Positions 11,541-20,893 of a DNA stretch of 64,000 nt are shown in pieces. Both the position numbers and the translations under genes were made by a program. This DNA comes from Linanthus parryae. Lineage: Eukaryota; Streptophyta; Magnoliopsida; Ericales; Polemoniaceae. Numbering within the stretch: the first letter of the stretch is position 1; each line of letters begins with the position of its first letter. Where the stretch lies: contig JALGPY010000013.1 in assembly GCA_023055425.1 (NCBI GenBank), positions 15,103,735-15,167,734 on the forward strand, read 5' to 3'. The notes beneath the pieces were generated by a model that was not told where the DNA came from, did not search any database, and was given only the letters and a program-made list of their open reading frames with translations.

Positions 11541-13665
11541 TTAGATTCGAGCTTTTCGCTTGTAAGCTGCTATCTAGATAGATAAATTGTAAGTCATTTG
11601 ACTCATAATGATAAATAGCCTTTGTATTATCTGTTCTTCGCAACAAAATACAATTTCGCATGCGTTTCGGCTTGTTTTGCCTTGCATAATGCCATGTAAT
11701 GATTTCACACGTGCGATGTCAATTCGCAGATGTTTCGCTAGATCATTCGAGATCGTAGTTTCGCAGCTGTGCCATCTTGACGGATGGGCTTGTAGTTGGT
11801 CGTTGTAAATCGTATGAGATCACGTTCACAACTTTGCTATCGTTTCAGATAGTTTTTCACAGATCAATTAAGATCATTGAGCGGTGAGCATTGCTATCAT
11901 AGAAGATAGGCTTTATTAGAGAATTGTTTGAGATCGTTTCTCGCATAAACTGCTATCACAGCAGATAGATCTTTAGAAGATCTAATAAGATGATTCTGCA
12001 CTAACGTTGCCATCATAACAGACGGGCTTGGGTGATTAACCAAAATTACTTTGCGTATAAATTGCTATCGTAACAGATAGGCTTGAGAAGATCATTATAA
12101 GATCACATCTGTATAACCCGCTACCTCGAGAGATAGGCTTTAGAGGATCGATTGAGATCGTTTTTGTATTTCGCTGCTATCGTGAAAGATAGGCTTTGGA
12201 CGATCATTTAAGATCGCATTTGCGTTTGGCTGCTATCGTAAGAGATAGGCTTCAGATGATCATTTAAGATCGTATTCGTGTGGACTGCTATCGCGAGAGA
12301 TAGGCTTCTGCAGTCACTCCAGATCGCATTTGCGCTTGGCTGCTATCGTAAAAGATAGGCTTTAGATGATCACTTAAGATCGCATTTGCATTTGATTGCT
12401 ACCGTAAGAGATAGGCTTTAGATGATCAATTAAGATCACATTTGCATTTGATTGCTACCGTAAGAGATAGGCTTTTAGATGATCAATTAAGATCACTTTT
12501 GCATTTGATTGCTACCGTAAGAGATAGGCTTTTAGATGATCAATTAAGATCACATTTGCATTTGATTGCTACCGTAAGAGATAGGCTTTTAGATGATCAA
12601 TTAAGATCACTTTTGCAGTTGATTGCTATCGTAAGAGATAGGCTTTGATGATCAATTAGGATCGTGGTTGTATTTGCTGCTATCGTAAGAGATAGGCTTT
12701 GGATGATCACTTAGGATCGCATTTGCGTTTGGCTGCTATCGTAAAAGATAGGCTTTAAATGATTGATTAAGATCGCATTTCTGCTATCGCGAGAGATAGG
12801 CTTTGATGATCACTAAAAAATCGCACTTGCGTTTGGCTGCTATCGTAAAAGATAGGCTTTAGATGACCGATCAAGATCACATTCGTGTTGACTGCTATCG
12901 CAAGAGATAGGCTTTAGATGATCACTTAAGATCGCATTTGCGTTTGGCTGCTATCGTAAAAGATAGGCTTTAGATGATCGATTAAGATCGCATTTCTGCT
13001 ATCGCGAGAGATAGGCTTTGATGATCAATTAAGATCGTTTTTGTATTTTGCTGCTATCGTGAGAGATAGGCTTTAGATGATCAGTTAAGATCGCATTTGC
13101 ATTGACTGCCATCGTAAAAGATGGGCTTTAGATGATCAATTAAGATCGCATTCGTGCTGACTGCTATCGCAAGAGATAGGCTTTAGATGATCACTTAAGA
13201 TCGTATTTGCGTTTGGCTGCTATCGTAAAAGATAGGCTTTAGGTGATCACTTAAGATCGCATTTGTGCTTGCTGCTATCGTAAGAGATAGGCTTTCAGAT
13301 GATCACTTAAGATCGCATTTGTATTTGCTGCTATCGTAAGAGATAGACTTTGACGATCAATTAAGATCGCATTCGTATTTGCTGCTATCGTAAGAGATAG
13401 GCTTTGATGATCAATTAAGATCGCGTTTGTATTTGCTGCTATCGTAAGAGATAGGCTTAGATGATCAGTGAAGATCGCGTTTGTATTTGCTGCTATCATA
13501 AGAGATAGGCTTTTATGATCAATTAAGATCGCACTTGTATTTGCTGCTATCGTAAGAGATAGACTTAGATGATCAGTTAAGATCGCGTTTGTATTTGCTG
13601 CTATCGTAGGAGATAGGCTTAGATGATCAGTTAAGATCACAGTTGTATAAATTGCTATTGCAGCG
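11540..13665. repeat. Tandem repeat array, ~54-57 bp units
   Basis: Roughly 35 to 40 units with the core gctatcgtaagagataggc followed by gatgatcaattaagatc. The unit is usually 54-57 bp; some units are about 45 bp. Units at 12427-12620 are almost identical 57-mers. Units toward 11540 (nearer the 3' LTR) are much more diverged. Each core is an inverted repeat (ctatc/gatag). Such arrays between pol and 3' LTR are a known habit of Tat elements and can seed satellite DNA. Open frames across the array only reflect the unit length being a multiple of three. Confidence 0.93.
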
Positions 13666-13728
13666 AATAAATCATTGTTAAGTAATAACAAATTAAATAG
13701 AGCAGTATAAACGGCTAGAAATATGAAC

Positions 13729-13805
13729 TTCTCATTTGGGAGAACTCTTTATTATAACACTCTCATATGGGAGAGATAGGATTACAATCCTCTCATATGG
13801 GAGAG
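13729..13805. repeat. Three palindromes just 3' of Tat pol
   Basis: Three near-perfect palindromes spaced about 30 bp apart: ttctcatttgggagaa (13729-13744), ctctcatatgggagag (13760-13775) and the same at 13790-13805. They begin about 70 bp beyond the pol stop on the minus strand, between pol and the tandem array. They could form hairpins in the genomic RNA. Confidence 0.8.
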
Positions 13806-13875
13806 GAGATTGCGTCAATCATAGCCACATGAGACATTAAGCAACGTTATCATAAAACGTATGAAATAAGAGAAG

Positions 13876-16800
13876 TCAAGGATAGTACTTCTTGATCCAG
13901 CGCATGTTGACTGAGCTTGGAGTTGAGGTTGTGCCGTGCAACCTTCGTATGCTGCAATAGCCACTATCGAAGACTTCTGTGACTTCGAAGGGTCCTTCCC
14001 AATTAGCTGCGAACTTTGGGTGAGTTGCTTCTCGCATGCAGTGGTCAGATGCGCGCAAGACCAGATCGCCAACTGCGAAATCCCGTCGCTGGACTGTCTT
14101 GTTGTAGGCGCGAGCGATTCTTTCTTGGTACCGCTTGTTAGTCCTTTTGGCTTGTTCTCGCTTTTCTTCCAGCAAGACTAAATCATGATCGCGTTGGTTT
14201 TCATAGAGTGCGTGGAAGGCCAGCCTTGCCGAGTTGACTCTGACCTCCGCAGGTACTACAGCTTCGGCCCCATAACATAGTAGAAATGGCGAGGCCCCTG
14301 TGGGTGTCCTTGGAGAAGTCCTGTAGGCCCACAGAGCTATGTTAAGAGAGTCGGCCCACTTCTTGTGGTCATCTGCGACCATCTTGCTCAGAATTCTCAA
14401 CAGCGTTTTGTTAGTCGCTTCGGCTTGTCCGTTCCCCTTTGGATAATAGGGGGTAGAGCATATCTGCCTGATATTGTACTCCGCGAGTTTCGTAGCTACC
14501 TGGCGATTAACAAAAGGAGTACCGTTATCTGAAAGAATGGTATTCGGGATTCCGAACCTGCATACGATGTTTTCCTGGATGAAGTTGACCACAGCCAACG
14601 CGTTTGCCGTCTTCAGTGGTATTGCTTCCACCCATTTGGTGAACAGCTCGGTTGCGGTGAGAATGAAATGGTTCCCATGTGACGTTGGTCGGATGGGGCC
14701 AATGAAGTCCAAAGCCCACGTGTGAAATGGCCATGGCGTCCCTAATGCATGTAGGTCCACGGCGGGAGCGTGCACTAGGTTCCCTTTGAACTGGCATTCT
14801 TGGCAGCGTCGCACCTTGGTGCGGCAATCGACTTCCATCGTGGGCCAGAAGTATCCGATTGAGAGGAGCTGTCTGCATAATTTCGCACCTCCCTGGTGTT
14901 CCACCTGATGAGAGAGGTCCATGACTTCTTGTGCTTCCTTGCCGTCTAGGCATCGCAGCAAGTTGCCCTCGTGACCTCTTCGCCAAAGCAGGTTTTCCTG
15001 AACCACATATCGCGACGCTTTCCTCTTCAATTTGTCGGCTTCTTTTCTCGATTCGGGTACGGTGCCCTGGGTGAGGAATTCGAACAATGGCTTCCTCCAG
15101 TCTGTGTCGTCATCGGTTAGAGCGATGAGTAGAGAATCTTTGATTAGTGCGCAACTTTCGCACTTCCCTTGTATCAGGGCTGCAGCTGTTGACATGCTTG
15201 GCCAATGAATGCCATATCTTTGAGCTTTCCTGTAGATTGACACCTCGCTTTCTCCGCAAGCGTGTTGGTGAATCTTTTCCAGCAGCTGTTGTCCCTCTTG
15301 CTCGGAGACACATCGCATGAGTATTCCTCCAGGACCCTTGTAGTAAAGGGTGTTGTCGTGGATGCAGTATCCTTTCGTGAGTGCCCAGCTCTCGCTGCTG
15401 GTGCCTTTCGCAATAGCTTGCAGAATTGCTTTTCGCCAGTCTGCGTCATCCATGTGTTCGTCGTCGCACACATCTTCTGTTAATGCCGACGATGTTCGCA
15501 CTTCGATGGAAATCCTTGCGGGGCATTTGTCTATGCTGACCTTAGATCCTAGAGTTGCTAAGGCGTCTGCATGCCTGTTGTCCGCTCGGGGCTTGTGCTC
15601 GTATTTCACGTCGCAGAATTGCTGCATCAGCTTTTGCACTAGGGTGCGGTATGACAGGAGGTTGATCTCCTTTAAACCATATTCGCCCGAGGCTTGCTTA
15701 ACAATCAGTTTGGAATCTCCCATGACCGTTAAGTTGCTCACTTCCAAAGCTTTCGCCGCACGGAGTCCCGCGATAAGAGCCTCGTATTCCGCCTCGTTGT
15801 TCGTGACTGCGAAGTTGAGTTTTGCGGACATCTGTATGACTTCCCCGTCCGGCTTTGTCAAGACTATCCCAATGCCTCCGCCTTTTCTGGTTGACGAACC
15901 ATCGAAGTGGAGGGTCCAATAGGGCACGTCGATCGCGTAGATTTCAGGGCCTTCGAGCTCTTCCTCGATCACGGGTTCGTGGCTGTTGTCGGGAAACTGT
16001 GCCAACAGATCTGCTACCGCCTGCGACTTGATCGCCCTCGGTTTCACGCATGTGATATCATATTGAGAGATGGTCATGTACCATTTCGCCAATCTCCCGC
16101 CCGGAGTAGTGTGAGTTAGCAAGTATCTTATGGGGTCGCTTTTGGTGACCACCACTACTTTGTGCGATGCAAAATAGTGTCTCAACTTCTCTATCACAAA
16201 GAATAAAGCAAGGCAATGACGTTCGATGTCTGTGTACCTTGATTCAGCAGGCTGCACGATGCGAGAGATGTAATAGATAGGCCTCTCTTGGCCTTCATAC
16301 ACCTGAGCCAAAAGTGCTCCTATAGATCTCCTTGTTGATGTAAGATATAGCAGAAGCGGTGATCCCAGTTGAGGCGCGATCATTATCTTTGGGGATGTGA
16401 GTAGCTCCTTTAGCTTTTCGAATGCGGCTTCGTGGTCAGGAGCCCAGTTGTACGCGGCGTCCTTCTTGAGAAGAGTGCTGAAACAGCATGTGATTTCGGC
16501 GATTGCTGGGATGAATCTCCGCAGATATGACAATTTTCCCAAGAATGTTTTCAAGGCATTTTGGTTGTGAGGTGGCGTCATGCTGGTGATGGCGGACACT
16601 TTCGCGGGGTCAGGCTCGATCCCTTGGCGATGGACCACGCATCCCAAAAACTTCCCTGAGGTCACGCCGAATGCGCATTTCATGGGGTTCATTTTCAGTT
16701 GAAAGCTCCTGCATCTGTTGAACACCTTTCGTAGATCTGCAAGATGATCTGCTTCATGCTTGGATTTGACTACCAGGTCATCCACGTAGAATTCCACCTC

Positions 16801-17481
16801 TTTGTGCATCATGTCGTGGAATAGAGCCATCATGGCCCGCTGATAAGTTGCGCCTGCGTTCTTAAGACCGAACGGCATTACCGTGTAGTTGAATACCCCC
16901 ACGGGAGTGATGAATGCAGTTTTCTGTGCGTCTTCGGGATCCATCTTGATTTGATTGTATCCGCTGAAACCGTCCATGAAGCTGAACATGCGATGGCCTG
17001 CCTTCGAATCGATGAGTAAATCGATGTTAGGCAGTGGGAAATCATCCTTAGGGCAGAAGCGGTTGAGATCGCGGAAGTCCACGCAGATGCGGAGCTGTCC
17101 GTTCTTCTTCACCACCGGCACGATGTTGGCCAACCATGTGGGATGGTGATTTGGCTCTATGAACTTGGCGTCTAGGAGTTTAACGATCTCCTGTTTGATC
17201 TTCACGTTGAGCTCTGGCCTGAAACTTCTGGTGCTTTGCTTGACCGGTTTAGACCCTGGGATGATGTCTAAACGGTGCATGGTGATGCTCGTGTCCAGAC
17301 CTGGCATCTCATCGTATTCCCATGCGAATACGTCCTTGTATTCAGTTAGGAGCTGCAGCAGCCCTTGTTCCTCTTCGCTTGTGAGGTCCGCACTCAGGAA
17401 GACTGGCCTTTTCTTTTCCTCGTTCGGGCTGAGGAACACCTCCTTTAGCTCTTGCTTTTGTGGTCGTGGCCTGTCTTCCAT
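13876..17481 (-). CDS. Tat pol: RT, RNase H x2, integrase
   Basis: Open frame of 1,201 codons from the first ATG; the same frame stays open back to the gag stop at 17614. RT spans about residues 80-240 with YVDD at 232-235. The first, gypsy-type RNase H (about 375-490) reads LYLTSTRRSIGALL, where the usual catalytic Asp is absent. A second, archaeal-type RNase H (521-645) keeps D527, E565, D589 and D639. The integrase zinc-binding module appears twice: a divergent copy about 680-778 (H738, C774-x2-C777) and a canonical copy about 793-897 (H858-x3-H862, C893-x2-C896). The core has D925, D985, E1021 (D,D35E). The protein ends IKKYYP. It would copy and integrate the element. Expression probably requires joining to gag across the UGA. 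No internal break is visible. Confidence 0.93.
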   Translation of the reverse strand: MEDRPRPQKQELKEVFLSPNEEKKRPVFLSADLTSEEEQGLLQLLTEYKDVFAWEYDEMPGLDTSITMHRLDIIPGSKPVKQSTRSFRPELNVKIKQEIVKLLDAKFIEPNHHPTWLANIVPVVKKNGQLRICVDFRDLNRFCPKDDFPLPNIDLLIDSKAGHRMFSFMDGFSGYNQIKMDPEDAQKTAFITPVGVFNYTVMPFGLKNAGATYQRAMMALFHDMMHKEVEFYVDDLVVKSKHEADHLADLRKVFNRCRSFQLKMNPMKCAFGVTSGKFLGCVVHRQGIEPDPAKVSAITSMTPPHNQNALKTFLGKLSYLRRFIPAIAEITCCFSTLLKKDAAYNWAPDHEAAFEKLKELLTSPKIMIAPQLGSPLLLYLTSTRRSIGALLAQVYEGQERPIYYISRIVQPAESRYTDIERHCLALFFVIEKLRHYFASHKVVVVTKSDPIRYLLTHTTPGGRLAKWYMTISQYDITCVKPRAIKSQAVADLLAQFPDNSHEPVIEEELEGPEIYAIDVPYWTLHFDGSSTRKGGGIGIVLTKPDGEVIQMSAKLNFAVTNNEAEYEALIAGLRAAKALEVSNLTVMGDSKLIVKQASGEYGLKEINLLSYRTLVQKLMQQFCDVKYEHKPRADNRHADALATLGSKVSIDKCPARISIEVRTSSALTEDVCDDEHMDDADWRKAILQAIAKGTSSESWALTKGYCIHDNTLYYKGPGGILMRCVSEQEGQQLLEKIHQHACGESEVSIYRKAQRYGIHWPSMSTAAALIQGKCESCALIKDSLLIALTDDDTDWRKPLFEFLTQGTVPESRKEADKLKRKASRYVVQENLLWRRGHEGNLLRCLDGKEAQEVMDLSHQVEHQGGAKLCRQLLSIGYFWPTMEVDCRTKVRRCQECQFKGNLVHAPAVDLHALGTPWPFHTWALDFIGPIRPTSHGNHFILTATELFTKWVEAIPLKTANALAVVNFIQENIVCRFGIPNTILSDNGTPFVNRQVATKLAEYNIRQICSTPYYPKGNGQAEATNKTLLRILSKMVADDHKKWADSLNIALWAYRTSPRTPTGASPFLLCYGAEAVVPAEVRVNSARLAFHALYENQRDHDLVLLEEKREQAKRTNKRYQERIARAYNKTVQRRDFAVGDLVLRASDHCMREATHPKFAANWEGPFEVTEVFDSGYCSIRRLHGTTSTPSSVNMRWIKKYYP

Positions 17482-17534
17482 GCATTCGGGCGCTTCTTTG
17501 AGTTTCTCGTCTGAAATGCTCTGTGTTGGCTCTT

Positions 17535-17666
17535 CTGTCAGCGCAACTTGCTCGATTTGATTGATTTGCCCGGGGACATCCCCTTGCCCGTGGGAGGACG
17601 TCCCCGCGCACCTTCATATGCGATAGCATTTCTTCCCGTTGGCGTAGAAGCTCTCTATCTCCTTAC
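17535..17666 (-). other. Candidate intron joining gag-PR to pol
   Basis: On the minus strand a donor gagg|gtaagg (intron begins at 17666) and an acceptor gctgacag (intron ends at 17535) enclose 132 bp, a multiple of three, in the same reading frame on both sides (phase 1). The interval contains the single UGA (17614-17616) that separates gag-protease from pol. A branch-point-like ctgac is right at the 3' end, unusually close to the AG. An intron at the equivalent place is known in Ogre, a Tat relative. The alternative is readthrough of the UGA. Splicing here is an inference. Confidence 0.4.
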
Positions 17667-20226
17667 CCTCGGGGTCATGCTTTGCAATCCTCTTCAGAGT
17701 GTACACATTCTTCCGATGATATGCGATACGCGGCGCCTCTTCGCGTGTAGGCGGCTTTTCCTTGGCATCTTCCCTTGTTACCATCACGCCCGCAGGTGAC
17801 TGGTCCTTGATGTCCTCCCAGAGAGGTAAAGGAGTAGGGTTGAATGGTCCGGGTGTTTGCTCGTCTGCCATCTCGGTGAACCACACCGCCTCGCTGAGAT
17901 GTGCTTCGTCCAAGTTGAACGGGTTAGTTGAGGCCGGTATCTCGACAATCCTGTCGTTCCAGATAGCTTTCATCACCTGGTGAGCCGTAGAAGGGATTGC
18001 GTCGAAGCGATGAATCCAGGCTCGACCGATGATCATGTGATATGTGGTGTTCGCATCTATGACATAGAACTTCGCCGAGCACTTGATTTTACCAATTTGA
18101 ACGCCTAGGCGGATCCATCCGATCGTCATTCTAGAATCGTTTCCGAATCCCACCAGCGGGGATGGACGCTTGACTACCTTGTGCTCGGGGATCCCTGCTA
18201 GCTTCAGTGTGTGGAGTGGAACAACATTGACCGCTGCTCCTCCATCGACGAATGCTCGCTTGAATTCGACGCCGTTGATGATGGCGGTCACGTACAGGGG
18301 CCTCTGGTGGCTCGCATCTGTCTTCTTGTCGCTGGCAGAAAAGGTCATAATCTTTTCTGTGGAACGGGACGCCCTGACGACTTTCCCGTTGGAGACCACG
18401 AGGTCCTCCTCGTAGTCTTCCGCTATCCTTAAGATTGCTTTTGTCATATCCGTTCGGCATTTTTCGGAGAAGTTCATCTCGTTGAAGAATTTGTCGAAGC
18501 CATGCGACCCTTTCATGCGGTCGGCACGCTCGTCTTCCGTGTCCATGCTGTAGTCTTCGTCTTCATGGACTTCAGCAATGATGGGTAGACCATCCTCTGC
18601 GACTTCTTCCAGGTCCATTATCGAGATCATGGCGACCTCTTTGCCCTTTGAGCCCGAATCTGTATGGGCAGGCAGCGGGTTATTGCGCACATCCTTCCGG
18701 TGATCGCTGACGATGAGCTCGCCATTCTTCATCTTCTGATCGAATGCGAATCTGAGCTTCTTGCACTCAGCTGTGGGGTGCATGACCTTGCCGTGGTATT
18801 CACACCACTTAGGGTCCCTCGTCATTTCCTTGGAGGGTGCCTTCTCAAGCGGTGGCAGGACGCCGTCCTTGCGCCACTGTCTGCAGAGATCGCTAGCTTC
18901 CTCCACCGAGCATGGCAGAGGCGGTGCGTCGAAGTTTGTAACTTTTGCTTGCTTCTGGGGTGAAACTGTATTGACCTCAGCTTCGCGTCCCCGTTTGTAG
19001 CCAAATCTGCCGATCTTGTAGGTGGTGCTGCTCGCAGGTCGTTCTGGAGCGCTCTTCTTTCTCTGTCTCTCGACGATGGGCTCGATGTTCATCGTGCACT
19101 CGATGAGCTTTGAAAACGTAGGTGTTTGCAAATTGATTAGCATGCTCTTGTATTCATCTCGCATGCACTGCAGGCATATCTCTACGAGCCGGCTTTCGAG
19201 CATGGGGTCCTTGCACTCTAAGGATTTCGCTCTGAATTTCTTGATGAAAGTGATTCCATCTTCCTCACGTTTCTGATACATCCGCGAGAGATGGATCATC
19301 GTCACCTTTTCTTCCATCTGGAAGAACTTGGTATAGAACTTCTGGACCATGTCGTCCCAAGTCTTCACCGATCCGGCCTCCAATGTTCGGTACCATTTGT
19401 ATGCTACATTCCCAAGAGTCTTTGGGAATTCTCGCATCAGCAGTTTGGGATCAGCTCCGTATGGACCCATGACATCAATGAAACGCATGACATGCTCATG
19501 AGCGTTTCCATTGACGTCCTCGAACTTATCCCATTTGGGAGCCTTGTACCCCGCCGGGTTAGGCATGAGATAGATCTCTCGTGGAATGGGCGGATCGTTG
19601 TCTAGCTTCGGGATGATGGTATCCGCGAGCGACTGATGAGCCAGGATGGAGTCCACGCGCTTCTGCAAAGACGTCATGCATTCTGGAATGCTTCCCTCGG
19701 TAGTTGGCGGAGGGGTTGCCGTAGGCGGTGGCGACACATATGCCGCCGGCGGATTGGGAGTGTATTGACTGCCCGCGTTTCCCCAGATCGTCGCTGGTGG
19801 AGGCAGAGTGTACTGCAGAGTTGGGTTAGACGCTAAAGCCGCGGGCTGAGAGGCGTGAGCAGCAGGGGGCAGCATTTGCGCCGTTGACCCTTGGACCGAA
19901 GGCAGCTGCGTGGCTGACGGTGGAGTTTGCAGATGAGAGTTGGGAGGCGTGGCTGACACTCCCAATCCTGGAGCGGTAGGGGTTCCTCCTCCCTGAGGGA
20001 TGGCGGTAGCTGGTGGAGGATTTGGCGCAAGGGTGCCCAGAACGGCCAAGATCCGTTCTAACTGCGCAGATTGAGACTTGAGAGCTTTTGCCTGACTTTG
20101 GACAGTGGCGTCCAAAGACTCTAAAGTTGGCGCTTCGCCGGGAGTCGTCGGAGTACGGCGGACTTCGTCTCCCGAGGGAGTTTCGGTGGAAGGCGATCGG
20201 TTGCTGACATCGTCCTCCTGAGACAT
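17614..20226 (-). CDS. Tat gag-protease polyprotein
   Basis: 870 codons, starting at ATG 20226, only 41 bp from the LTR end, so the leader is little more than the primer site. The N-terminal third is Pro/Thr/Ala-rich. A retrotransposon-gag-type capsid region is at about 210-390 (WYRTLEAGSVKTWDDMVQKF). A Zn-binding-like CEYHGKVMHPTAEC follows at about 490-505. A protease-like domain with FVDGGAAVNVV has its catalytic Asp at 661 in a D-G-G motif, typical of Tat/Ogre proteases. The frame ends in UGA at 17614; pol follows in the same frame. Its role is particle assembly and polyprotein processing. The frame is intact. Confidence 0.9.
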   Translation of the reverse strand: MSQEDDVSNRSPSTETPSGDEVRRTPTTPGEAPTLESLDATVQSQAKALKSQSAQLERILAVLGTLAPNPPPATAIPQGGGTPTAPGLGVSATPPNSHLQTPPSATQLPSVQGSTAQMLPPAAHASQPAALASNPTLQYTLPPPATIWGNAGSQYTPNPPAAYVSPPPTATPPPTTEGSIPECMTSLQKRVDSILAHQSLADTIIPKLDNDPPIPREIYLMPNPAGYKAPKWDKFEDVNGNAHEHVMRFIDVMGPYGADPKLLMREFPKTLGNVAYKWYRTLEAGSVKTWDDMVQKFYTKFFQMEEKVTMIHLSRMYQKREEDGITFIKKFRAKSLECKDPMLESRLVEICLQCMRDEYKSMLINLQTPTFSKLIECTMNIEPIVERQRKKSAPERPASSTTYKIGRFGYKRGREAEVNTVSPQKQAKVTNFDAPPLPCSVEEASDLCRQWRKDGVLPPLEKAPSKEMTRDPKWCEYHGKVMHPTAECKKLRFAFDQKMKNGELIVSDHRKDVRNNPLPAHTDSGSKGKEVAMISIMDLEEVAEDGLPIIAEVHEDEDYSMDTEDERADRMKGSHGFDKFFNEMNFSEKCRTDMTKAILRIAEDYEEDLVVSNGKVVRASRSTEKIMTFSASDKKTDASHQRPLYVTAIINGVEFKRAFVDGGAAVNVVPLHTLKLAGIPEHKVVKRPSPLVGFGNDSRMTIGWIRLGVQIGKIKCSAKFYVIDANTTYHMIIGRAWIHRFDAIPSTAHQVMKAIWNDRIVEIPASTNPFNLDEAHLSEAVWFTEMADEQTPGPFNPTPLPLWEDIKDQSPAGVMVTREDAKEKPPTREEAPRIAYHRKNVYTLKRIAKHDPEGKEIESFYANGKKCYRI

Positions 20227-20246
20227 GGTTGCTTTTGCTGGTAAGA

Positions 20247-20264
20247 TTCACGTCGGGTTCACCA
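20247..20264 (-). promoter_or_regulatory. Tat primer-binding site
   Basis: Four bases inside the 5' LTR end, the minus strand reads tggtgaacccgacgtgaa. This has the TGG start and position expected of a tRNA primer site. I cannot assign the tRNA with confidence. Confidence 0.7.
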
Positions 20265-20267
20265 AAA

Positions 20268-20893
20268 TGTGCACAAGAGATTCCGGCAGGGAGGCCTCTG
20301 TGTACACCGTGCGTAGTGGATCAGGGATCGCACAGGAAGAATAGGGGTGTGTGTAGGGAGAGAGCAAGTCAGTAGCAATGTCTGAGAGAGAGACAGAGGT
20401 TTGGCAGAGCTTCCGCGTATGGCAGTGTGTCCTCCTTTGTATGGAAAGGTTAACGATGTATATATACTGGAGAACGTGACCGTTGTAGTGTGGTTAATGC
20501 GCCCATTAATGGCGGCTTAATTAGCTTAACCATAACGGCACGTTCGTCCGAGTATATAGGAACCGTTAGAGCACGTGGTGCGCGAGTACCGGAACCGTTA
20601 CGAGGTTGACCGGGTTTGACCGGATTGACCGGGTCTAGGGAGCTCGTGCCATAGATCTCTCAAAACAGTTACTAAAGGTCGAGCGCGGGCTTGGCTCGCA
20701 CGCGACAGGGCTTACTCTAGCCTCCAAACCACAAAGTCCCTACAAGTCCCGTGCAGTGGTATGCGAGGGCTCTGTCTCGCAGCCCCCACATGGATCAGCT
20801 CGGCTGGTGATCCTGTGTGTGTGGAGCACAATATGGTGTGCTGGATGGTTGCCACGTGGCTAAGATCTGCCATGTCAGAAAGCAGTATCTACA
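20268..20893 (-). repeat. 5' LTR of Tat element
   Basis: 626 bp, minus-strand start tgtagatactgctttc, end cttgtgcaca. A TATA-like run tatatata (20459-20466) in minus orientation would place transcription start near 20430, so U3 occupies roughly 20893-20430. It is essentially identical to the 3' LTR. Confidence 0.96.

Larger units (their letters stand above)
4752..20893 (-). mobile_element. Complete Tat-lineage Ty3/gypsy element with antisense gene
   Basis: A 16,142-bp element on the minus strand, flanked by the 5-bp duplication gctgt (4747-4751 and 20894-20898). In its own 5' to 3' order it has: LTR (20893-20268), primer site, gag-protease (20226-17614), pol (to 13876), palindromes (13805-13729), tandem repeats (about 13660-11540), a hairpin-rich spacer, a gene in opposite orientation (10341-6056), purine tract (about 5391-5378) and LTR (5377-4752). 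The degenerate first RNase H plus a second archaeal-like RNase H, and long repeat-bearing DNA between pol and the 3' LTR, are hallmarks of the Tat lineage (Ogre, Grande and RIRE2 relatives). The LTRs differ at one position I can see, so insertion is recent and the element may be functional. Confidence 0.95.

Noticed and set aside
12442..12648. Open frame of repeated HLIATVRDRLLDDQLRS units
   Set aside because: Arises only because 57-bp units are a multiple of three; open in more than one frame and strand, with no start context or domain.
11540..13665. CRISPR-like array
   Set aside because: The 54-57 bp units are contiguous tandem repeats with no unique spacers, inside a plant retrotransposon.
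13275..13691. 138-codon minus-strand repetitive frame
   Set aside because: Same cause: tandem array read on the other strand.
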